Below, piece after piece: positions 45,996 to 54,264 of a stretch of DNA of 64,000 nucleotides. Below the pieces are notes generated by a model. It was not told the origin of the DNA and searched no databases. It saw nothing but the letters and a program-made list of their open reading frames with translations. The translations under genes were made by a program, and so were the position numbers. Each line of letters opens with the position of its first letter. The stretch's first letter is position 1. This DNA comes from Ensifer adhaerens. Its GTDB lineage: Bacteria > Pseudomonadota > Alphaproteobacteria > Rhizobiales > Rhizobiaceae. Location: contig NZ_LGAP01000002.1 of NCBI RefSeq assembly GCF_001270265.1, positions 680,001 to 744,000 of the forward strand, given 5' to 3'.

Positions 45996-46646
45996 CGTAA
46001 TCTTCAACGGATGAAAATCTCTCGCATTGCGATGATCACCGGGATCAAACCTGTGAGGGCCTCGACGGCGGGCGTCGGTTCCGGAGGTGCACCAAAAAGA
46101 ATGCCCGCCGGGGCGGGCAGTTTTGGAGTGGGCGCATACGCTCAAACATGTTGCGCCTGGAAGCCAAGGTGCGTCACAGACGTCAACACTGTGTAAACAG
46201 CCGGCGGCCAGAAATGAGGGGGACTTTGGTCGCAGCCGGTGCTGGGCGAGCGGCCCGCGGAAGAACGTCTGTTCCGGCCTGACAGGTGGTCGGCGTGCAG
46301 GGCGGCGACGGCTGATGACGTGGCGTGCGCCGTGAAGGGAAGGAAGATAGGTCCGCAGCCGGCTGACGATTGAATTCGACGCACGGTTTGGCTGCCCACC
46401 TACTGACCTCAGGGCGTTTCTTCGTCGCGGTCGCGCATCTCGCCTCGGCTTGGAAGCGGTTGGCGGGGCGGGGGCCGGTGCTGTCGGCCCGGGTCGGCGG
46501 CGGGCCCTGAGGGCGGAAAAGGCGGTGCCCAGAAAGAAACTCTTAATTTTGGCTGTCAATAATAAGAGGTGGGGGGTGAACTTCACGGTCGATTCCCGCC
46601 AGGGAAGTTGCCAAGCGGCGCTTTCCGCTCGTTCGAAAGGATGCTT
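45996..46646. other. Gene-poor 650-base interval
   Basis: I see no convincing gene here. A hairpin GCCCGCC/GGCGGGC (46102-46117) has AGTTTT after it on the plus strand and ATTCTTTTT on the minus strand, so it can terminate transcription from either side. A CTCTTA...TAAGAG inverted repeat lies at about 46541-46569. The middle is GC-rich and could encode an RNA, but no known RNA family is recognised. Confidence 0.4.
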
Positions 46647-46994
46647 ATGCGAAGCCTAACCGCCTTGGGCGGCGCACGCCGCACCACCGTTTCGGGTTTC
46701 AAGTATCTCGTACCTGCCTCGCTTCTCGGTCTTCTGCTCGTCTCCTCCGGCTGTTCGTCGGCGGGGATGGCTGAAAGTCCGCTGTTCTCGTCTGCCGGCT
46801 CGGAGGCAGCAGTGAGCACGCCGAGCGTGGCCCCGGGAGGGGGCAAGCTGATCAGGGGTGCGGGTGCGGGCGATATCGTCGAGCCGCTGCCGGCAAGAAA
46901 GCGCGTCACCGCCTATCTCGGCCGCGCGCCCTATATCTGCTCGCCGAGCGGCTTCGGCCACAGGTCGCGCTGCTTCCTCAGAAGTTCGCTGTAA
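46647..46994 (+). CDS. Putative lipoprotein, hypothetical
   Basis: A 115-residue protein with a hydrophobic N-terminal signal (FKYLVPASLLGLLLVSSGC). Its VSSGC is a weak lipobox, followed by a Ser/Ala/Gly-rich stretch. The short C-terminal motif RVTAYLGRAPYICSPSGFGH contains two conserved-looking cysteines. I know similar C-termini in other rhizobial hypothetical proteins, but no function. AAAGG lies six bases before ATG 46647; an ATG at 46641 overlaps it. Confidence 0.6.
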   Translation: MRSLTALGGARRTTVSGFKYLVPASLLGLLLVSSGCSSAGMAESPLFSSAGSEAAVSTPSVAPGGGKLIRGAGAGDIVEPLPARKRVTAYLGRAPYICSPSGFGHRSRCFLRSSL

Positions 46995-47049
46995 AGCCAT
47001 TCCCATAGGGCGAAGCGCTCAAGACGCTTCGCTTCGATACGGTATCGTT

Positions 47050-47158
47050 AGAGCGTTTCCGCTTCAGGATTTGAGTTACGGAAACAATCTAGCTCCTTGA
47101 TGTCCACGCATTTGTTTGGCGAAGGCGCTTCACGCTTTTTCCTGGAAATGCTCCAGAC
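47050..47158. repeat. RIME-like repeat upstream of the GH26-like gene
   Basis: The element starts AGAGCGTTTCCGCTTCAGG and ends GCTTTTTCCTGGAAATGCTCC. It has internal pairing between GGAAACAATCTAG-type arms and a GGCGAAGGCGCTTCACGC core. The right half matches the repeat at 11335-11386. It overlaps the upstream extension of the open frame of the next gene, arguing that translation starts after it. Confidence 0.65.
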
Positions 47159-47189
47159 CTTCCGTCGGAGACTGCTCTTGTCGATTGCG

Positions 47190-48200
47190 ATGTTCAGATC
47201 GGTGCTTGCGGCTGGCCTCATGGCGCTTTTGCCTGTGGCGGGCGCCTCGCGTGCGGCGGCTGCCGATCTCGGCGGCACGGTCGATCGCGTGCTGACGACC
47301 GCCTCGATCGGTGCGGCCGGGATGGCTGCAGGCAAGCCGCGCGGCGAGATTGCGATCGGCGTCTACGATCCGCATGACGCGGTGGCGAGCAGCGATGCGC
47401 TCACGATCGAACATGTCTTCATCTATTGGCAGGCGCTCGACAAGGCGATGCTGAAGCGCAAGATCGCCATTGCCGAGGGCCAAGGGCGGGCGCTGATGAT
47501 CTCGGTCGAGCCCTATACCCATGCGAGCGACTGGCGGGCGGGCGGCGAGCGGCTGTTTGCCGATATCGGCCGCGGCCGTTTCGACCGCGAGATCCGCGAT
47601 ATCTGCCGGCGCGCCGGAGAGGTCGCAGCCCCCGTCTACATGCGCTGGGGCCACGAGATGGAAGACCCGGATGGTCGCTATCCCTGGGCGCGGCGCGACA
47701 CGGGCGGCTACAAGAAGGCGTTTCGCTATTTCGTCGAAAGCTGCCGGGAGCTTGCGCCCGACGTGCGCTTCGTCTGGTCGCCCAAGGGGCATCGCAACCT
47801 TGCCGGCTACTATCCCGGCGACGACGTGGTCGACGCCATCGGCATTCCCGTTTGGGGGCTGCAGAAGATGGATGTGGACTATTGGGGCCGCGAGCGCAGC
47901 TTTGGCGAAACGCTTGGCGAAAAATACCAGCGGGTCGCGCGGTTCGGAAAGCCCGTGATGGTTGCCGAACTCGGCGTTTCCGGTTCAGCCGACTACAAGC
48001 GCGCCTGGTATGCGGAAATCTTGGATCGAAAGACCTATCGTGATCGGTTTCCGCTGCTGACGGCCGTGGTGTTCTTCAACGACAAGGAGCCCTACAAGTG
48101 GCCGCTCGGCTATGGCTCGCCGGATTGGCGGCTGGACAAGGCCTCGCTCGCCGCGCTCGTTTCCGACAAGGCCGGCCTCACCGGCCGGCCGACGCAATAG
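47190..48200 (+). CDS. GH26-like glycoside hydrolase, exported
   Basis: A protein of 336 residues from ATG 47190 (a TTG at 47178 with GGAG seven bases upstream is an alternative start). A signal peptide (MFRSVLAAGLMALLPVAGASRAAA) leads to a TIM-barrel domain with glycosidase-like motifs. YMRWGHEMEDPDGRYPW holds a likely acid/base Glu, FVWSPKGHRN follows, and VMVAELGVSGS holds a likely nucleophile Glu. These match family 26 (beta-mannanase type) layouts. The substrate, perhaps an own exopolysaccharide, is unknown. The open frame upstream runs through a repeat and is rejected. Confidence 0.78.
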   Translation: MFRSVLAAGLMALLPVAGASRAAAADLGGTVDRVLTTASIGAAGMAAGKPRGEIAIGVYDPHDAVASSDALTIEHVFIYWQALDKAMLKRKIAIAEGQGRALMISVEPYTHASDWRAGGERLFADIGRGRFDREIRDICRRAGEVAAPVYMRWGHEMEDPDGRYPWARRDTGGYKKAFRYFVESCRELAPDVRFVWSPKGHRNLAGYYPGDDVVDAIGIPVWGLQKMDVDYWGRERSFGETLGEKYQRVARFGKPVMVAELGVSGSADYKRAWYAEILDRKTYRDRFPLLTAVVFFNDKEPYKWPLGYGSPDWRLDKASLAALVSDKAGLTGRPTQ

Positions 48201-48207
48201 CGCCTAC

Positions 48208-48310
48208 TGCATGTTTCCTTAAATCGTATCCGGTTTAAGGATAAAAACATGCAGCAATTCAAAGTGCTACAGCGACCTTTGTGCGTCTGATAAGACGCGC
48301 GGCGCTGTAG
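48208..48310. repeat. RIME-like double-hairpin repeat
   Basis: TGCATGTTT...AAACATGCA encloses CCTTAAATCG...CGGTTTAAGG. It is followed by CTACAGCG...CGCTGTAG arms around GTGCGTCTGATAAGACGCGC. It is the same type as the element at 43159-43266, with diverged arms that keep pairing. Confidence 0.8.
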
Positions 48311-48369
48311 GGGCGGTGGACGCTCCGGCCGTTCAGCCGGTGAGTCAATTTCGGAAACTGGAGTTTTTC

Positions 48370-48609
48370 TCAGGCGAGCAGAAGGCCCGATTCGCGGGCG
48401 GCTGCGGCAAAGCAGCGACTTGCCCTATTGACGCTGGTCAGCCCGTCGAGCGCATCCAGGCAGCGCTGAAGGGCGGCGCGATATTCCCGTCCACGTCTGC
48501 CCGGCCATTGCCGCAGCAGTTCATGCGCCTCCCAGACCGTCCTGACGACGGTCTGCCGCTTGGACGACAGTTTCAGGTGGATCGGCGTTGCGAAGGTTTT
48601 TTCGCTCAT
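48370..48609 (-). CDS. DUF982 domain-containing protein
   Basis: A 79-residue protein of the DUF982 family, common and often multi-copy in rhizobia. The diagnostic pattern is VRTVWEAHELLRQWPGRRGREYRAALQRCLDAL (split near residue 40) followed by SVNRASRCFAAAARESG. The function is unknown. ATG 48609 has GAGGAA about eight bases upstream; the ATG at 48627 lacks a site. Confidence 0.88.
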   Translation of the reverse strand: MSEKTFATPIHLKLSSKRQTVVRTVWEAHELLRQWPGRRGREYRAALQRCLDALDGLTSVNRASRCFAAAARESGLLLA

Positions 48610-48653
48610 CTTGCATTCCTCATTCATAGTCTTTTGAGCGCGAGGCCAACGCG

Positions 48654-48884
48654 GTGAATCGCGAATGGTTCCCTTGGCGGATGCACTTTTTTAACCATGA
48701 CGATGGCGGCCCGATGCGATCGATACGGGATGCCCGGGCGGAAACCCTGGAATGGCGGGCTTTTCGAACGGCCGCAGACGGAATTTCCGCCGCGACAATC
48801 TTTGCAGAAAATTTTGCGATTATTGGGTATTGGACGGGCCGATGCGGCGGTGACAGCAAGCTGCGTGCGAACGAATTCCCATAA
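48654..48884 (+). CDS. Possible small protein, hypothetical
   Basis: A 76-codon frame from GTG 48654 (ATG alternatives at 48681 and 48714) reads plausibly, with MRSIRDARAETLEWRAFRTA and ISAATIFAENFAIIGYWTG. No family is recognised, and I see no good ribosome-binding site. It is divergent from DUF982. It may be spurious; the rest of the 340-base interval holds nothing else. Confidence 0.25.
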   Translation: MNREWFPWRMHFFNHDDGGPMRSIRDARAETLEWRAFRTAADGISAATIFAENFAIIGYWTGRCGGDSKLRANEFP

Positions 48885-48950
48885 CCTGCTTCCGGCTCTC
48901 GGTCTTATGCCGTGGCCGAAAACCGGGGACACGCTCACGGGCGACACGCA

Positions 48951-49661
48951 TCAGAGCTGGAGTGCGGCCCTGAGGTCGGTCGGCTTGCGTACCCTAAGGT
49001 CGAGGTCGGCCTCGATGTGATCGATATGGCGGATCATCAGCGCGCAGGCGGTCTCGATGTCGCCGGCTTCGATCGCGGTGATGATGTCGTCATGCTCGTT
49101 ATGGCCGCAGCTCGACACGCTCGATTGTCCGTAAAGCGCGATGACGAGCGAGGAGCGGGCGACCAGCTCATCCATGAAGCGCCTGAGGATGGCGTTGCCG
49201 GTGAGATCGGCGAGCGCCAGGTGAAAATCGCCGGAAGCCTTGATCTCGGCGCGGCGTGCCGATTGGCCGCGCTGCGCCGTCAGTCGCTGTTCGGTGGCCA
49301 GCAGGCGGCGCAGGTCATCGATTTCGGCGGGGCCGATCCGGGCCGCGGCCGTTCGCAGGAGCCCGGGCTCGATCAGCCGGCGGGTGGCGAAGATCTGGCG
49401 GGCTTCATCCGGCGAGGGATGGGCGACGAAGGCGCCTCGGTTCTTCTCGACACTGACCAGCCCCTCATAGGCGAGCGCCTGCAGGGCGGCGCGCACCAGC
49501 GTGCGGCTGACGTTGAACAGATCGCCGACATCGCTTTCCGACAGCTTGGTTCCCGGCGCAAGCCGCCGTTCGACGATCGCATCGCGCAGCTTGTCGCGGA
49601 TCTGCCGGGTGCTGGTGTCGGTGGACGCGTCGGCCGGCGCAGGATTGGTGGTCAGGGACAT
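48951..49661 (-). CDS. GntR-family (FadR/FCD subfamily) transcriptional regulator
   Basis: A 236-residue regulator. The N-terminal winged HTH is LRDAIVERRLAPGTKLSESDVGDLFNVSRTLVRAAL (split near residue 42) followed by GLVSVEKNRGAFVAHPS. The C-terminal helical FCD domain has RLIEPGLLRTAAARI, SGDFHLALADLTGN (metal-ligand-like Asp/His) and HNEHDDIITAIEAGD. Such proteins usually sense carboxylate metabolites. The target is unclear: the flanking genes are not obvious catabolic genes, so it may act elsewhere in the genome. Confidence 0.9.
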   Translation of the reverse strand: MSLTTNPAPADASTDTSTRQIRDKLRDAIVERRLAPGTKLSESDVGDLFNVSRTLVRAALQALAYEGLVSVEKNRGAFVAHPSPDEARQIFATRRLIEPGLLRTAAARIGPAEIDDLRRLLATEQRLTAQRGQSARRAEIKASGDFHLALADLTGNAILRRFMDELVARSSLVIALYGQSSVSSCGHNEHDDIITAIEAGDIETACALMIRHIDHIEADLDLRVRKPTDLRAALQL

Positions 49662-49781
49662 GAAGGAAATCGATCCGCGAATGAATGCGGCATCTTATCG
49701 TCGCGCGCGTTGAAGGGAAACGACAATCTGGCATGGCAGAGCGTTGCCGCCGCACAGCCGGCCGCTCCTCGTGCGCGCCGG

Positions 49782-50576
49782 CTACTTGTCGAGCTCGGGG
49801 TAGATGCGGTCGAGGAAGCCCGGCCGCAGCTTTTCGCCGATCAGGCAGTCGGGCGCGGGCAGGGCATCGACGAGGCGGACGCTTGGCGGTGGCGGCAGGC
49901 CGCTCACCTCCAGGATCAGCTTCTGACGGATGGCGATGGCGAAATCCTCGGGCTCGTGCACCGGCAGCACGAAGGAGCCGGGGCCGCCGATGACGCACTC
50001 GGCATAATACTGGTCAAGTGGCCCCGTGGAGACCGAGGGGCGGATCAGGATCGCCAGCCCGTTGATGATGATGCCGCGCGCGATCGCTATGTCGCGGGCG
50101 GGAATGACCGGCGGACCGATATTGTTGGGCCCGTCGCCGGAGACGTCGATGATGCGGCGCATGCCGGCAAAGGCGTTGGAATCGATCAGCGCCGTACCGT
50201 AGGTGATCGCGTTGGAAATCGAGGTGCCGCGCCTTGTGCCGACCGGCCGCGCTTCGATCATCGCGGCAAAGGCCGCGGCATCGGCGGCATTTGCGATCAC
50301 CTGCCAGGCGACGACGGAGGATTCGTTGACGGTGCCGGCCCACTCGTAATAGCCGATGGCGATGCGGCCGTAGCGCCCGCTGGCGACAGCGTTGAGAAAG
50401 TCCGCATGGCGCAGCGCCTGCACATAGCCGGCGCGCTGGACGCGGGCTTCGTCCAGATCCATCGAGCCGGACATGTCGACGGCCAGTACCAATTCGACGT
50501 CGACAGCAACAGGCGCGGCCGCCGTTTGGGTCGGGCCACCAGTCAGGGAAAGGATCAACGCCAGCATGCTTAACAT
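49782..50576 (-). CDS. DUF1194 (VWA-like) domain protein, exported
   Basis: A 264-residue protein with a signal peptide (MLSMLALILSLTGGPTQTAAA). A von Willebrand-like DUF1194 domain carries the MIDAS motif DMSGSMDLDEARVQRAGYVQAL, followed by IDVSGDGPNNIGP and the C-terminal AIRQKLILEVSGLP. It is predicted periplasmic and probably binds a divalent cation. The function is unknown. It lies 120 bases upstream of the GntR gene on the same strand and is divergent from the glucanase-like gene. Confidence 0.88.
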   Translation of the reverse strand: MLSMLALILSLTGGPTQTAAAPVAVDVELVLAVDMSGSMDLDEARVQRAGYVQALRHADFLNAVASGRYGRIAIGYYEWAGTVNESSVVAWQVIANAADAAAFAAMIEARPVGTRRGTSISNAITYGTALIDSNAFAGMRRIIDVSGDGPNNIGPPVIPARDIAIARGIIINGLAILIRPSVSTGPLDQYYAECVIGGPGSFVLPVHEPEDFAIAIRQKLILEVSGLPPPPSVRLVDALPAPDCLIGEKLRPGFLDRIYPELDK

Positions 50577-50736
50577 AGCTTCAACCCGTCATTGCGAGCC
50601 GCGTCATCTCGGGAACTGTAGCACAGGATTGGCTTTCGGCGACTGTTTGGGGTTAGCTGAGCTTCAATAAAAGGTGATATCGACACAGGTGACAGCCGAT
50701 CAATCCTGTGCCTACGAGCCCGCATGAGCCGAGGAT

Positions 50737-52047
50737 ATGCTTCAACAGACACGGAATACGGAATGTTTTCAGGTCGATAGACTGCAGTCCGCCGCCTTCG
50801 ACTATTTCCTTAGATATAGCGACCCCGGCACCGGGCTTGTCGCCGATACGTCGCTTCCCGACGCGCCTTCGAGCATCGCTGCCACCGGTTTCGGGCTTTC
50901 CTGCTACCCGATCGGCGTCGAGCGCGGCTGGATCGGGCGCGGCGAAGCGGCCGGCCGGGTACTGACCACGTTGCGGTTTCTGGCGCAAAGCTGGCAGGGG
51001 CGCGATGCGCTCGCCACCGGCTATCGCGGCTTCTACTATCATTTCCTCCACATGAAGACCGGCGAGCGGGTGTGGCAGAGCGAGCTCTCCACCATCGATA
51101 CCGCGCTGCTGATTGCCGGCGTTTTGACCGCAGCGGCCTATTTCACCGGCGAGGACGCGACGGAGACGGAGATCCGCACGCTTTCGGAGACGCTCTATGC
51201 GCGAGTGGACTGGCGCTGGGCGCTTGCCCGTGGCGAGACGCTGACGATGGGCTGGCGGCCGCCGGGGCGATTTCTGAAGTATCGCTGGCAGGGCTATAGC
51301 GAGGCGCTGCTTCTCTATGTGCTGGCGCTCGGCGCGCCGCACCACGCGATCGGCCCGGAGCACTACCGCGCCTTCACCGCCGCCTATGACTGGACCACGG
51401 TCGATGACGTGCCGCACCTGCGGGCCGCTCCGCTGTTCATCCATCTCTTTCCACAGGCCTGGATCGACCTTCGCGCTCTCCGCGATGCACCGATGCGCGA
51501 CAAGACGACGGACTATTTCGACAATACCGGCCGGGCGATCGCGCTGCAGCGCCAGTATGCAGAGCGCAATCCCGGTGGTTTCTCCGGCTACGGCAGCGAT
51601 ATGTGGGGCCTCAGCGCCTGTCATGGACCGACGGGGCAGCAGCGGCTTGTCAATGGGCGACGGCAGCGGATGCTCGGCCATGCGGCACGTGGGGCTCCCG
51701 GTGGTCCTGACGATGGCACGCTGGTGCCGTGGGCGCCGATCGCCTGCCTGCCTTTCGTCGCCGATGCGTCGCGGTCGGCGCTGGTCGCGCTGGAGAGCCG
51801 TTATCCCGACCTCCTGTGCGAGGGCCGGCTTCCCGGCGGGTTCAACCCGAGCCTGCCCGGCGCAGGTCCGGAGGGCTGGGTCGACGACCGCGTCGTCGGG
51901 CTTGACCAGGGGCTCGTCGTGATGATGATCGAGAATGCCAGAAACGGTTTCGTCTGGGAATTGACGCGCGGCATTCCGGCCTTTCGACGTGGATTGCAGC
52001 GGGCGGATTTTCGCGGCGGTTGGCTTGCGACCATGGAGACGGCATGA
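50737..52047 (+). CDS. Glucoamylase-family protein (GH144-like, possible endo-beta-1,2-glucanase)
   Basis: A 436-residue (alpha/alpha)6-barrel protein of the COG5368/GH144-like group. Visible family segments are FDYFLRYSDPGTGLVADTS, FGLSCYPIGVERGWIGRGEA, ELSTIDTALLIAGVLTAAAYF, YSEALLLYVLALGAP and GTLVPWAPIACLPFVAD. Characterised GH144 enzymes cut beta-1,2-glucans, and rhizobia make cyclic beta-1,2-glucan, so that substrate is plausible. No signal peptide is apparent, implying a cytosolic site or missing N-terminus. Its stop overlaps the fhuF-like start (ATGA). GAGG sits very close to the ATG. Confidence 0.82.
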   Translation: MLQQTRNTECFQVDRLQSAAFDYFLRYSDPGTGLVADTSLPDAPSSIAATGFGLSCYPIGVERGWIGRGEAAGRVLTTLRFLAQSWQGRDALATGYRGFYYHFLHMKTGERVWQSELSTIDTALLIAGVLTAAAYFTGEDATETEIRTLSETLYARVDWRWALARGETLTMGWRPPGRFLKYRWQGYSEALLLYVLALGAPHHAIGPEHYRAFTAAYDWTTVDDVPHLRAAPLFIHLFPQAWIDLRALRDAPMRDKTTDYFDNTGRAIALQRQYAERNPGGFSGYGSDMWGLSACHGPTGQQRLVNGRRQRMLGHAARGAPGGPDDGTLVPWAPIACLPFVADASRSALVALESRYPDLLCEGRLPGGFNPSLPGAGPEGWVDDRVVGLDQGLVVMMIENARNGFVWELTRGIPAFRRGLQRADFRGGWLATMETA

Positions 52048-52916
52048 GCTTCAGCCACGAGCGGCAGGAAGAGCGCCCGGCGGAGGGCGAGGCGGGCGAA
52101 GTGCTGCGCCGAAGCGCCGTTGGCGCCATCGCGCGCCTGCAGCCGTCCTTTCCCGAAGTCGGCTTTTCGCTCGAGGCCGCCGGCGACGACTTTCTTTCCG
52201 AGGCGCGGTTCTGGTCGGAGGAGGGCGTCGGGTTCGAAGCCGGCCTTGCCTATCAGGATCGCTTTGCCGAGGGCATGGACGACAAGATCCGCGCCGCCCA
52301 TCTGATCGCCTTTTACAGCAACCAGCTCGCCCTGGCGCTTGGCAGCCTCTATCTCGGTGCGGGCATCGTGGTCGCGGTTCAGGGCTTTCGCTTCGAAGCG
52401 TTTTCGCGGTCCTATAGCGAACGACTGGTGACGGCCAAGCGCTTTCATTTCAGCCTTGCCTTACCCGCAGCCGGGAAGAATGCCCTAGCGAATACGGACG
52501 TCTTCGGTGAAACCTTTGCTGCGCATCTGGCGCCGATCATCGCCACGCTGAAGCGTCGCACGGGCCTGTCCTCGGGCGCGCAATGGCGGCTTGCAGCGGA
52601 TTCGCTTGCCGGCGGCTTCCTGGAGATCGGCCGCGCACTCGGCGACGAGGCGACGGCGATGTCCAGGGCGCTGGCAATCGTCAAGCGCGCGGGCACGCCG
52701 CTGTTTTCCGACAAGCTCTGTTACGAGGATATCGCGGTCGAGATCGGCGAGGGTGCCGGCCATGATGCGCTGTCGCGCGTCTATCGCCTGCGCGGCGGCT
52801 GCTGTCTCTATTATCGAACCCAAGGCGGCAGCTTCTGCGACAGCTGCGTGCTGCTGGCGCCGGACGACCGCCGCGAGCGGTTGCGGGCGCATCTGCTGGC
52901 ATCGCAGGCGCGCTGA
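52044..52916 (+). CDS. FhuF-like siderophore-iron reductase, (2Fe-2S) protein
   Basis: A 290-residue cytosolic protein of the FhuF type. Its C-terminal iron-sulfur motif is GGCCLYYRTQGGSFCDSCVL, with the C-C-x10-C-x2-C spacing of FhuF. The body includes DDKIRAAHLIAFYSNQLALALG and HLAPIIATLKRRTGL. FhuF reduces ferric siderophores inside the cell to free iron. Start ATG 52044 overlaps the stop of the glucanase-like gene by four bases (ATGA), so the two are probably translated together. No siderophore uptake genes are nearby, which is unusual. Confidence 0.85.
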   Translation: MSFSHERQEERPAEGEAGEVLRRSAVGAIARLQPSFPEVGFSLEAAGDDFLSEARFWSEEGVGFEAGLAYQDRFAEGMDDKIRAAHLIAFYSNQLALALGSLYLGAGIVVAVQGFRFEAFSRSYSERLVTAKRFHFSLALPAAGKNALANTDVFGETFAAHLAPIIATLKRRTGLSSGAQWRLAADSLAGGFLEIGRALGDEATAMSRALAIVKRAGTPLFSDKLCYEDIAVEIGEGAGHDALSRVYRLRGGCCLYYRTQGGSFCDSCVLLAPDDRRERLRAHLLASQAR

Positions 52917-52933
52917 GGCATCGTAACGACAAA

Positions 52934-52964
52934 GCCCCTGATATCGATGATATCAGGGGCCCGG
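52934..52964 (-). terminator. Perfect 12-bp hairpin between fhuF-like and cbtA
   Basis: GCCCCTGATATC and its complement are separated by GAT. The minus-strand side is followed by TTTGTCG, fitting cbtA termination. It lies between convergent genes and may stop both transcripts. Confidence 0.75.
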
Positions 52965-53011
52965 TACTCGTCGCTAGGTCCTGACAGCCTTCGGCCGGCA
53001 GGGCCCATTCG

Positions 53012-53809
53012 TTACGCCTTGGCGAAACGATCGTTGATGAAGCCCGACACGACGCCGAGAACGATCCAGAAGGCAAGCGTGGTGGCAAGGGCCGCCACCG
53101 CGAATTCGGCGCCGAGCACGGCCGGAACATTGCTGGAGATGTCGGATGGCTGCGGCGCGCCATAGACATGGGGTGCCGCGATCAGCACGAGGCCGATGAT
53201 TTTGGCGGCGATCTCTTCCCGCAGGACCAGGAGATAGAGGCCGGCGGCCGAGAGGGCGACAGTCGCCAGCCACCAGACCTGGCGGTCGCCGAGTTCGGCG
53301 GCCGGGAAGCCCGGCAGTTCCGGCGGCAGGCCGATGGCCGGCAGCATGTGTACGGCTAGCCAGCCGCAGGCGCCCCAGAGTGCGCCGTTCCTAAGCGTGA
53401 TCGGATAACCGATGACGAGGCTGACGCCGGCGAGCAGCAGCGCGAAGCCGGAGCCGGTCACCAGATTGGCGATCAGCGTGCCGGAGAAGCGGCTCATGCC
53501 GAACATGATGCCGCCTTCCTCGTGTTCGCCCTCATGGGCGTAGGCGGGCGTGATCGGCGACAGTGCGTCGAGCAGCGCGTCAATCGGCGAAACCGCCTTC
53601 AGCGACGAATGCTGGTCGTGGTTTGCCGCGGCCGGATCGGCCGTTCCAGGCTGTACGGCGGCGGGCTGCTCACCGGCGGCCGGGGCCTCGCCTTCGAATT
53701 CTTCCGCGTGCAGGATGAGCGGTACGACACGCAGTTCCTGGGCGCCGGTCATGAAGACACCGGCAATCAATCCAGCCACGATCGCGGCCAGAAGCGTTCT
53801 GACAATCAT
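53012..53809 (-). CDS. cbtA: CbtA family cobalt transporter subunit
   Basis: A 265-residue membrane protein with about five to six transmembrane segments. The first is MIVRTLLAAIVAGLIAGVFM. A His-rich loop follows (NHDQHSS, YAHEGEHEEGG), probably metal binding. Later segments include YPITLRNGALWGACGWLAVHML, IIGLVLIAAPHVYGAP and a C-terminal helix. CbtA/CbtB are predicted cobalt uptake proteins found with cobalamin riboswitches. ATG 53809 has GAGGG about nine bases away. It overlaps the stop of a small frame (53806-53913) that follows cbtB. Confidence 0.9.
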   Translation of the reverse strand: MIVRTLLAAIVAGLIAGVFMTGAQELRVVPLILHAEEFEGEAPAAGEQPAAVQPGTADPAAANHDQHSSLKAVSPIDALLDALSPITPAYAHEGEHEEGGIMFGMSRFSGTLIANLVTGSGFALLLAGVSLVIGYPITLRNGALWGACGWLAVHMLPAIGLPPELPGFPAAELGDRQVWWLATVALSAAGLYLLVLREEIAAKIIGLVLIAAPHVYGAPQPSDISSNVPAVLGAEFAVAALATTLAFWIVLGVVSGFINDRFAKA

Positions 53810-53913
53810 TTTCGATATCCCTCGATATCGGCGCGCCATGCATTTGGCAGGCAGCGCCGTGTCCCATTGGCAAATATGCGAACGGCTCCGCCCGGCAGAT
53901 CTTCAATCTGCAT
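53806..53913 (-). CDS. Possible 35-residue protein coupled to cbtA
   Basis: Between cbtB and cbtA a 36-codon frame (starts MQIEDLPGGAVRIFANGT, ends ADIEGYRK) stops in an ATGA overlap with the cbtA start. It is protein-like but has no Shine-Dalgarno site and no known family. Alternatively it is coincidental. Confidence 0.3.
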   Translation of the reverse strand: MQIEDLPGGAVRIFANGTRRCLPNAWRADIEGYRK

Positions 53914-54033
53914 CAGACGCAAATAAACGCGTCCAGCGCTGCGATTCCGATTGAAGGAATGATGCAGCAGCCGGAAGCGTTTTTGTCCGCAGCTATGTCG
54001 ATGCGGAACGCATGTCGCGTCCCTCAGCATCGC

Positions 54034-54210
54034 TTAGTGGCAGGGGAAGCCATAGGAGTGGCGGGTGTCGTGCGCGGTGTCGTGCAGCACGGCCGAATTC
54101 GCCAGGCCTGCGCCGAAGACGAGGAAGCCGCCGATGAGGAGCGCGACGATACCTGCGGTCAGACGGTCGCTGAGGGAGAGCGGAATGCTCGAAACTGTAG
54201 ATGTAGCCAT
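54034..54210 (-). CDS. cbtB: CbtB domain protein (cobalt transporter subunit)
   Basis: A 58-residue membrane protein. It has a short N-terminus (MATSTVSSIPLSLSDRL), one transmembrane helix (TAGIVALLIGGFLVFGAGLA) and a C-terminal metal-binding tail with histidines (LHDTAHDTRHSYGFPCH), the classic CbtB layout. It acts with CbtA in predicted cobalt uptake for cobalamin synthesis. GGAGG lies five bases before the ATG. The gene is 60 bases downstream of a cobalamin riboswitch and about 225 bases upstream of cbtA on the same strand. Confidence 0.92.
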   Translation of the reverse strand: MATSTVSSIPLSLSDRLTAGIVALLIGGFLVFGAGLANSAVLHDTAHDTRHSYGFPCH

Positions 54211-54264
54211 GACAACCTCCGTGATGGCGTCGGGATATTTCCCGGTTTGGGCCCTATGCCCGTA

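Noticed and set aside
44319-46646. An intact genomic island or integrative element at the tRNA
   Set aside because: No integrase, no duplicated tRNA 3' end and only one complete gene in the stretch; at most a scar.
48912-50573. A 553-codon plus-strand frame across the GntR and DUF1194 genes
   Set aside because: It is the antisense of two clear minus-strand genes and the intergenic region, typical of high-GC DNA.
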